From Skeletonema tropicum (Eukaryota; Bacillariophyta; Thalassiosirophyceae; Thalassiosirales; Thalassiosiraceae): DNA of 64,000 nucleotides. Below, piece by piece: positions 51,001 to 58,757 of this stretch. The notes beneath the pieces are model-generated. The model was not told the DNA's origin. It worked only from the letters and a program-made list of their open reading frames with translations, and searched no databases. Both the position numbers and the translations under genes were made by a program. Every line of letters starts with the position of its first letter. Within the stretch, counting starts at the first letter, position 1. The stretch lies in contig CM074133.1 in the NCBI GenBank assembly GCA_037178625.1, positions 806,001 through 870,000 on the forward strand. The letters are read 5' to 3'.

Positions 51001-51914
51001 GTCGTTTTGGTGTGGACAAGAAGGCGAATGTTCTTTTTGGAAGTATTCACCATTCCATTGCTGATGGTAGGTCATTGCAAATCATGTTTGAAGCTATCAA
51101 TGTAGGCACAGTGATGTCGGCAACGACCGAATGGAGCACTAGAAGATTTGCTGCGATCGAGAGACTCCCTGAGGTAGTTGAGGAGCAGCGAGCTTTTTTC
51201 CAGAAGTATGTAGAGTTGTTGGGAGATACACCACCAAGGCTCGAAGTTGATTTTGCGTCTGCTAATTCTAATTCATACCACTCGAGCAGCATCACTTTGG
51301 ACAAGGCGACCAGGGCAGCGCTTGATGGTTATTGCCGAAGGGAGAGAATTTCGCTGTTCTCATTGGCATTGGGTGTCATGCACAAGTCATTGTATGCTTA
51401 CAGTCATGAAGCATTTGCTATTGGAACAGCACTTGATGTTCGATCAAATCTTTTCCGCGACACTGTGGGTATGTTTTGGAATACAGTACTCATTCCTTTT
51501 GGCACTGGCAAAGAAGGCAGCAAGGAGACCTTGAAGCAGCTCAATGATAGATGGATCAATCAAATTTTACCTGTAGCAACCACGCCATTTCACTTAGTGT
51601 CTGCTGCTGGGTATGGTGCCAACTTGTGTTTAGCATTCAATGTCGGCGTAAATGATACCTGCGCTTCCGCTGCTGCTTCTGATAGTGCTCCGACTCCGAG
51701 GATGCAGCCATTGCCAGAACCAGAGCCGCCGCAAGAGGGAAATGGATACGCAACACCTAAAGCAAAGTTCGATTTGTCTGTGGATTGGGCCGAATGCAGC
51801 AGCGGAGATGGAAGCATTGCTGTATCCTTCGAGAGTGGCATTGGACCTTGGCCTGGCATCGAGGACCGATACCAACACATTATCAGTCAAATCTTGACCC
51901 AAGCACAAGCATAG
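48087..51914 (+). CDS. non-ribosomal peptide synthetase, partial C - A - carrier - C
   Basis: 1275 residues from ATG 48087; a later ATG at 48234 (MIMTTTTNE) may be the true start. Residues about 65-270 are the C-terminal lobe of a condensation domain without HHxxxDG. The adenylation domain (about 300-775) has [12 protein letters not shown] (455-466), [10 protein letters not shown] (572-581), [29 protein letters not shown] and NGKIDRK (763-769), with the acidic residue expected for amino-acid binding in FIFD (about 505). The carrier domain has LGGNSI, with Ser-827 for the phosphopantetheine arm. A full condensation domain follows (about 880-1275), with HHSIADG at 988-994. No thioesterase or reductase is present, so release may use the final C domain. 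It activates one amino acid; the substrate is not predicted. Confidence 0.93.
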   Translation: [1275 protein letters not shown]

Positions 51915-52927
51915 GATCATCGCCATCAACTCCAATTTTTAGTATCGATAGCCAGAATCAAAGTTGCCAAGCCTCGAACTCGAGGCAAAGCTCTCAATAA
52001 CGGAATTCAATGGCAAAGCAAATTGGCGATGAAAGTAAATGTTACAAAAGCAAAAGCAAAATGTAAATAAATAATATCAAGTTAATCAGACAGCAACAGG
52101 AATCAGGAAGGGCTACACTACAACACAAATTTCATTTGATTTGGAGAAACATCGTCAGGCTGGTGGGGTTTGTATCTGTATCTGTAGGTACCTGATCATG
52201 ATTCTTTTTGTGAGTGCGTGGTGAGAGTGAGAGATCACTGTCACTGCAACTGCAACCGCAAAACAGCACTCCTTCTTCTCCTTTCTCATTTGTCGTGAGC
52301 TTGTCGGGAAAGGGACTCTGAAATCAAATCTGACCTTTGGCTTTGGACAATGACACAAGAGAAAAGTCGAGATATATAGGTAAAATGAAGGCATGCAGAT
52401 GCAGAGAAGTGACGTGAGTTTCGGTCGTTCTCATTCTCATTCTTTTGCTTATGATAACTTATGAGTACCCAGCAGAACTTCGCTTGTAGTAGCCCGATTT
52501 CAATAATTCCAAGAGCAGTATTATTCTCAGCAGGGTAGTAGTGAATAGTATGCCTAATATTATGCTGTGATTCCATTGCCAACAGCCGATAGGAAGGGTA
52601 TTGCTGTCTCACGTGTGTCGGCTTTTACGTGAAAATCGCTAGTAAAAAACCATGGGCTATCTATGGTTGGTACGTAGGAAACTTGTAAAAGCACCTTTTA
52701 GTACATTTGCGTGAAGATACTCGGAAACTACATGAAATTTGTAGTTCAATGGTGTTTTGACCTCGGGTTATAGCCTATTGCATCATTGAACACTATCACA
52801 CCAAAGTTTGCTACTCTTAGTTCCCTAGTAATTATGCAGATATGGCCAATTTGGTGAGGTAGGAAACTGATTAGACTGAGGCCAATATTGTGATTATAAA
52901 CTATAAATTGATTATTTTCCGATAGAA
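51915..52927. other. 3' flank of right NRPS, no gene recognised
   Basis: Nearly identical to the flank of the left unit, with no supported gene. Confidence 0.6.
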
Positions 52928-52935
52928 GAAGACAT

Positions 52936-53708
52936 TAGCGTAATGGAATTTCAAAAGGGTGAAATTTCACTACTGCAACTTTCGTGAAATTTACAGGGTG
53001 AAAGTTGCACCAATTTTGGCCAACAATGAAATTTCACAAAAATTCTGGCGCGAACGGATGGTACGTAAGGAAGATGATCGAGTGGTATGTGCCTTTGGGT
53101 GAAGATGGTTCTGATGAGATGCGGAGGAGAGTTAAAAAGGATTTTGAGGACTTTGATACTCAAAACAATGACTGGTTTCATTCTTTTGACGTTCCACTTC
53201 CATCGCTTCCATCTTTGGAACAGCTGCAACAGAACAACAAGTCTTTTAGTATCAAAAATGTGGTACAGTATGTGGAATCAACTGGTGCTATTTCTGGTCG
53301 CATCACGTGGTTTGAATGTTATGCAGGATCATCTGACTTCTATCGATTGGTTGCTAAGCCTCTAATGTCTATGGGAACTGTCGGATCGATGGATTGTGAG
53401 CGTAGGGCCAAACCTCTGAAGAACAGCATTCTTGTGAAGGATAGGAATAGGATGAAGGATCCAACTGGTGTTGCACTTCTTCGAGGGAAGGAAAACCTCC
53501 GTCATATCATGGATGCGAAGAAGATGCTTGGAAAGAAGCTTGCTGACAGTCTCTCTTAGAGTGATGTGTTGACTGCAGAGTGCAAAGTATTACGACTATC
53601 TCAGGATAAGCTAGAGTGAAATTTAATCCCTTGAAATTTCTGAAATTTCTGAAATTTCAACCTGCAATTTTCAACCCCCTCCAAAAATGGTGAAATTCCA
53701 TTACGCTA
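52936..53708 (+). mobile_element. 773-base deleted hAT element with 8-base target duplication
   Basis: Inverted ends TAGCGTAATGGAATTTCA (52936-52953) and the exact complement (53691-53708). The duplication GAAGACAT flanks it (52928-52935, 53709-53716). The left cassette unit has the empty site GAAGACATGCTG at 45169. An 8-base duplication is characteristic of hAT elements. Only the 3' part of a transposase gene is present. GAAATTTC words are repeated near both ends. Confidence 0.95.
53005..53559 (+). pseudogene. hAT transposase C-terminal remnant
   Basis: An open frame of 184 codons. The last 70 residues (MGTVGSMDCERRAKPLKNSI, RMKDPTGVALLRGKENLRHI) resemble the hAT dimerisation domain, in which S-x-x-x-E-R is followed by a helical Leu/Arg segment. 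The DNA-binding and most catalytic parts are missing, so it is a deletion derivative. Confidence 0.75.
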
Positions 53709-54036
53709 GAAGACATGCTGAATCGATTGCAAAAGAGAGCGGTCGTTCAAATTGCTCCGATAACATGCTAAACGCTCCTGCTAATATAGTGATTTTTTGG
53801 AAGCCATGAAGTAAAAGTTTTCAGAGGGAACTTTAGAAGCCCAGCAAAGCTCAATAATGTTGAGCCCGTGTTGATGAGCTCCCAATGGAGATGATGCAGT
53901 ATGAGTTTGATTTGAAAAAGGCGCGAGGTGGAGAAGGAGCGCAAGATGCCATCTTGTCTAGACACCACGAGCATGAGCTACACTGAAGCAACACTCCTCT
54001 CCCTGACCTCAACGCTCGAGGACCGAGGAAGGCGCC

Positions 54037-54590
54037 ATGAAGTCCGCTGCTAAGGTAGGTAAATAATTTGCATTCTCAAAGTTCGCTCTATTTATTGTTC
54101 TTGTTCATGCGCTCACACTACAATCTTCCACGCTCTACCTCATTTGCTTTGCTCCACTACCAACTACATACCACCCCATCGCTCCCTTGCATCACATCGG
54201 TAGCGGTAGACCAATGTTGTGCAGGTGGAACGTCGTAAGAGTTCCATTAACATTAACATTCGTGGTATCGACACAAATCACCCGCAGTTCTTTAGAGGTC
54301 AGGATCCTGCCGTCCAAGAGATGACGCTTAAGATTATCGATGAGCTCGACTTGGATAAGAATGGGAAACTGGACTCGTTCGAAGTGTTGGAAGAGCATTG
54401 TGAAGGCTGCTAAGACAAGTTATTTAGTCCAGCAGCCTTCCGCAAGCATAACTTCATCTTTGGTGAGCTCGCCTGTGTCGTTGTCCTCCTTTTCCTTTCA
54501 ACCTTTGGCACTTCCGTAGCGGCTGCTCTTCTCCCAAAAGAAACAACCGTTTCCGCCGATGGAAACACGAAGGTATGGTAATGGTAATGG
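54037..54590 (+). pseudogene. EF-hand and membrane-segment protein fragment
   Basis: ATG 54037 encodes MKSAAK, then a donor GTAGGT (54055) and an acceptor TGTGCAG (ending 54224) remove 170 bases and continue VERRKSSININIRGIDTN. The EF-hand loop DLDKNGKLDSFE follows, then EEHCEGC and a stop at 54411-54413. In another frame directly downstream is FRKHNFIFGELACVVVLLFL then GTSVAAALLPKETTV, a membrane segment that looks like the natural continuation. The gene is therefore probably a broken member of a membrane-anchored EF-hand family, shifted near 54405-54425. No clear end is found. Confidence 0.55.
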
Positions 54591-54874
54591 TAATGGTATT
54601 GGTACTGATGAATCAGTCAAGACTCTTCCAACTGGAAGCTGGAAGGAGAGTTGAAGCTCTTGCCCCTGTCGCTGTTCATCAAGACTCGGGAGTGGGAGTG
54701 GGAGCCAAGTCGTTGGGTCCTCGTATGCTGAAGTTGGAGTCATTCTTCACCCCAACATACTTACAGTGTCACGGTGGATTCGAGACCGCGGCAGACGACA
54801 TTTGTGAGACTCCGACCTCTGTACTAATTCCTACGTAGAGAATAGTTAGTGAGTTTGACCAATAAACCACCCCT

Positions 54875-54947
54875 GAGACGGAAACACCCAACATATTCAT
54901 GTTCCCCAGGCTCTTGCGAGTTAGAATATGCTGGGTGTTTCCGTCTC
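54875..54947. repeat. 24-base-stem hairpin
   Basis: GAGACGGAAACACCCAACAT (54875 onward, arm to 54898) pairs with 54924-54947 with a single mismatch, around a 25-base loop. It could be a small MITE or a structured transcript. Confidence 0.7.
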
Positions 54948-55467
54948 ATTGGTTGGTTGTCGAAAGTATTCACCCCTAAAATAACTAGTGTATACAAACG
55001 GTATTCGAGTTTTTGTGTGGGATAACATGATGAGAACTCCTGCTTTTAGATTTTGAAATCTAGTTATTTTTTGGCGCCAAGCATCATTTCTACATTTTGT
55101 GCACACATTTACTAGCAAAACCATGGCGACTTCCGCCCTCCAATTCTAGCCGCAATAGAGGAAGTGGGAGCCGCCGAAATGCGCCGAATGTGGTGTCTGT
55201 CTACATACTCCAGTGTCAGGTGCCTCCGGGCAATTTGTTACTCCATCATCTTCGAAAACATCAAAACGTGGCAGAGAATCTGCAGCAATGGTGGCTCCCC
55301 AGCGTCGTTCAACGATAGGTCACGATCACTCAGCCCCAATGAAGCTAACCGATCCTTCTCAATTATTCCGTTGTCGCGAAGCAGCAGTGACATGGTTCAT
55401 CTTCTCTCTTGATGCGAGTATTTTGATCACTTGAAAGTGATGTGTTCTAGTTGCAGGCGTGTGTTAG

Positions 55468-56632
55468 ATGAAGCGAAAGACGGAATCCTCACCTACGCAG
55501 CAGCAACTCGAGGATGAGTTAAAGCGTCTTAAGCAGCAATTGGAGACTGAATTTGCGGAACTGGTCAACAGCACGAAAGAAAATTCCAACCTTGCTGATT
55601 ACACTGTCATCTCATGGAGCAGCTCAGCATTACCATCAATACAATTTTGTCATGGTGGTCATTCGAAAAGAAAGTTTGAGGAAGTGTGTTGAAGAATGGT
55701 TGTGACAGGCAAACTTACTTTGAAGCACAAATGGTCGGTAACCATTACATAAATTATGCGGATCATAGTGAAGTCATATACAGTGACATGTTCGAGAGTT
55801 TGATCCAATCATCGTACAATAAGATCTGAAGGAAGAGTTGAATAATTTCACATGGCGAATGAAAGAAGTTGTGTCTCCATGGTTCAAAATCCAACGAGTA
55901 ATCAAATCCATCAATAAGCAGTCCGGCAAGACAATTAGTGACTTTGAAGCGAACATTAAGAAGCTCAACGATCTCATTGTCAAGCTATTAGTCACAGACG
56001 TACCGATTGCCGAGTGGAAGTCAAAACTTCCTGCATTCCCCAAAAGTCATCTCCTCTTCATAGGCCATCTTCTTGACCAGCTGACTATGTGGAGAACTCT
56101 TGGCGGTTTTGACGAGCAAAACATCTAAAGCGCCCATGCAATCTGGAACCAATGGATGCGTCAGATGGGCGCTACTCGCGGGAAGGAACTCAAGAAGAAG
56201 GTCTTCATTCAGTATTACTTGAAGAATGCCGAATTCATACAATCTAATATTTTGCGTTTGGAAGATGAGTCAAAGCGTCCTAATATATATGCTTACCGGC
56301 GTCCCAGAGCAGAAGATGTCAAAATCGATAATAGCACTGTTGCCGAGAGACAAATTGGTACTGTCGAGGTCGACGAAAGATCTTCAGTCGCAGACATCAA
56401 TGGGGAGGTTGCTCTCCATCAACCTCTGATGGTAGTCGATCCATCTACAGCTGCAGATGATAATGGCGATGGCGCAGTCGGAAATGATGACGAGGAAACG
56501 GCGCAGGTGAACGTATCCTATCCTGTCAGCACTTGTTCTCATTGCAGGAAGCGCTTACTTAATGTGGCTCTCCGTGTTCACATGTTTGAGGCACATGGTG
56601 TTACTCTTTGTGCTGAAGCCGAACCTTGGTAA
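55468..56632 (+). pseudogene. degenerate transposon-like gene relic
   Basis: Three consecutive open stretches (55468-55692, 55838-56128, 56156-56632) appear to derive from one gene. The first encodes a coiled coil (ELKRLKQQLETEFAEL). The second and third are in the same frame, separated by a TAA at 56126-56128, and read WRTLGGFDEQNI then SAHAIWNQWMRQMGATRG, like the C-terminal part of large transposase-type proteins. The end has a Cys2-His2 pattern (CSHCRKRLLNVALRVHMFEAH). The exact superfamily is not identified. Confidence 0.5.
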
Positions 56633-56840
56633 TCGATAATTAGTACCAAATCATATGAGGCGAAGAATGATGCAGCCACTTATGTCTTCATTTTTGCGTT
56701 GGAACGGCATAATGGCATAGATAGTAGTACATAGTAACAAGTTGACGGAAGCTACGATCGACAAGGTGCTTCTCATCAGATTTTTGTTTCAGGGTTAGCG
56801 ATAATTAGCGATCTAAAATGCTAAGGCGAATCCACCGTGG

Positions 56841-57241
56841 TGTGGCTTCTCCAGATGCAGGGGAACATATTGTCTCAGAAGCAAGACTTCTAGTACCGGT
56901 TAACCACTACGCGTGTCGAGCAAAGGGGTCTCTTTGGACCGCACGCTGTCATTTTTGTTTCATGTTCATTTTTGAATTTTCAATAGATATTCATTGCATA
57001 AATGTCGCTTTCATCAAGACTCGGGAGTGGGAGTGGGAGCCAAGTCGTTGGGTCCTCGTATGCTGAAGTTGGAGTCATTCTTCACCCCAACATACTTACA
57101 GTGTGGCTTCTCCAGATGCAGGGGAACATATTGTCTCAGAAGCAAGACTTCTAGTACCGGTTAACCACTACGCGTGTCGAGCAAAGGGGTCTTTTTGGAC
57201 CGCACGCTATCATTTTTGTTTCATGTTCATTTTTGAATTTT
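56841..57241. repeat. 140-base direct repeat pair enclosing a dispersed repeat
   Basis: 56841-56981 and 57102-57241 are near-identical (TGTGGCTTCTCCAGATGCAG onward). The stretch between them at about 57010-57104 is a copy of 54678-54770 (CATCAAGACTCGGGAGTGGG onward). No gene is seen. Confidence 0.85.
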
Positions 57242-57664
57242 GGTCCGTTTGCTAAGTGAAAGTATTACTCCTATTTGAATTTGCTTTGATGACAGACACC
57301 ATCACAAAGAAAGAGCATCATTCACATGAACCTTATGTAGCTTACATGAACCAAGAACGAACAAGAACCAAGGGGCATGAACCATAACAATTTATTAACA
57401 AATAACTGCATCCTAATCTGAGTTGAAAAATATTGTTCCATTTCCCCACAACAACCATACAGATCCCATCATAACACAAGTAGTGTACCTCTAATATCAA
57501 CACAATGCCACGCCGCTCCAGATCCACCGCCACCGAGTCCGTTCTCCTTCATCGAAGAAGAAGCCGCCCACTCCGATAACGGCAATGACGACTCCAAAGA
57601 ATTCTTCACCCAAACTCAATTCACCTTCAGCCAACAACCCGCCGACCGCTCCCAAAATGTTGAC
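57242..57664. other. upstream region of the NSE3-like gene
   Basis: It contains an ATG at about 57504 (MPRRSRS...) in a different frame from the NSE3-like CDS. The frame of that CDS is open from near 57510 and reads acidic sequence (FSFIEEEAAHSDN, FFTQTQFTFSQQ) without an ATG. This suggests a longer N-terminus and a frame break. Confidence 0.4.
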
Positions 57665-58615
57665 ATGGCACGCACCTCTGAAAAGAATAAATTGGACGAT
57701 CTCAACCCCACCACACGAAACAAGATTGTGACGGATCTATCGCGCATGTTGCTCTTCAAGGCCTTGGGGATGAGGGATCCAATTGATCGGACGAAAGTGT
57801 GTGCCGAGGCGCTGGGGGAGGTCAAGGGCGTTTCAAAGGCGGCGTTGAATGAGGCGGATCGGCGTCTCAAGGATGTCTTTGGATTTGGAGTGAAGCATGT
57901 CAACCCAAAGATGGAGGGGGATTTACCAGCGAGATTCAAGAATCGGTTGTACCTGATTAATGAGGTGGTGGATGATGCTGCGGGGACGCATTCGTTGAAC
58001 TTGCATTCCGCTCATAAGGAGAGCATGACGGAACGGGGATTGTTAATGGTGGTGTTGTCCTTTGCGTTTTGTAAGGGTACCTCGGCGGTTCGTAGTGGGC
58101 AGATGAAGGGTGCGGGGAAGAAGACTCGGTGGATTACAGAACATCATTTGTATAGTTTGTTGCATCGCGTGGATGAGAATATTCCGAGTGAACCTCCGAG
58201 TGCTGAGGGGAGGAAGAAGAGTCGGTCGAGTGGTGGTGGTGGACGTCAGAGTCTTGGTGGTACGGAGGGTGGTGTTGGTGAGACTCCGGATATTGATGCA
58301 TTGCTGGAAAAATTCGTCTTGCAGGATTACCTCTTGAGGGATAAAATTGACGAGAGTGATGAATCGGCGGGCAAGAGTGAAGATGGAAAAGTTATTGCAT
58401 ACGCTATGGGTCCACGTGCGGCCATGGAGGTTGGAAGGCGTCAGGTTGTATTCTTTTGTAGTAATGTTTTGGATGAACAGCCGGATCCGACCATGTTGCA
58501 GGAGATTGATGAAGATGACGAGGCTAGTGAGGAAGAAGAAGAAGAAGTTGAAGGAGGGGAGGAAGTTGTGGAAGAGCAGCCCAAGAAACGTGGAAAGAGG
58601 CAAAAGAGGGGATGA
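57665..58615 (+). CDS. NSE3: NSE3/MAGE-domain subunit of the SMC5/6 complex
   Basis: 316 residues from ATG 57665. The MAGE homology domain runs to about residue 265: LSRMLLFKALGM, VFGFGVKHV, RLYLINEVVDD, LLMVVLSFAFCKG, ITEHHLYSLLHRVD, LLEKFVLQDYLLRDKI and YAMGPRAAMEVGRRQVVFF, which follow the tandem winged-helix order of NSE3/MAGE proteins. In other eukaryotes NSE3 binds the NSE1 RING protein and DNA, and supports SMC5/6 in DNA repair. A Gly/Ser insert separates the two winged helices, and the tail is acidic then basic (KKRGKRQKR). The true start may lie upstream, because the same frame continues open to about 57510 without ATG. Confidence 0.8.
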   Translation: MARTSEKNKLDDLNPTTRNKIVTDLSRMLLFKALGMRDPIDRTKVCAEALGEVKGVSKAALNEADRRLKDVFGFGVKHVNPKMEGDLPARFKNRLYLINEVVDDAAGTHSLNLHSAHKESMTERGLLMVVLSFAFCKGTSAVRSGQMKGAGKKTRWITEHHLYSLLHRVDENIPSEPPSAEGRKKSRSSGGGGRQSLGGTEGGVGETPDIDALLEKFVLQDYLLRDKIDESDESAGKSEDGKVIAYAMGPRAAMEVGRRQVVFFCSNVLDEQPDPTMLQEIDEDDEASEEEEEEVEGGEEVVEEQPKKRGKRQKRG

Positions 58616-58757
58616 ACATTGTGTCAAAACTTGCATTCTATATTATATGTAGCAGCGCTTCAACTTTATAGCCATTGTTGTTTGTAGCAATTTTGTTTGT
58701 CCACTGTGCAGCCTTTTTGTCAAGAGCAAATCATGTTTCACTTTCAGACACACCTTT

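Larger units (their letters stand above)
45296..53844. repeat. tandem cassette, right unit (MATE + NRPS, intact)
   Basis: Direct repeat of 31375-45295. It begins at the same CATAACTACACAACTGG and ends at the same TAGAAGCCCAG. It lacks the retrotransposon and MITE, and instead contains a 773-base hAT element downstream of the NRPS. Confidence 0.95.
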
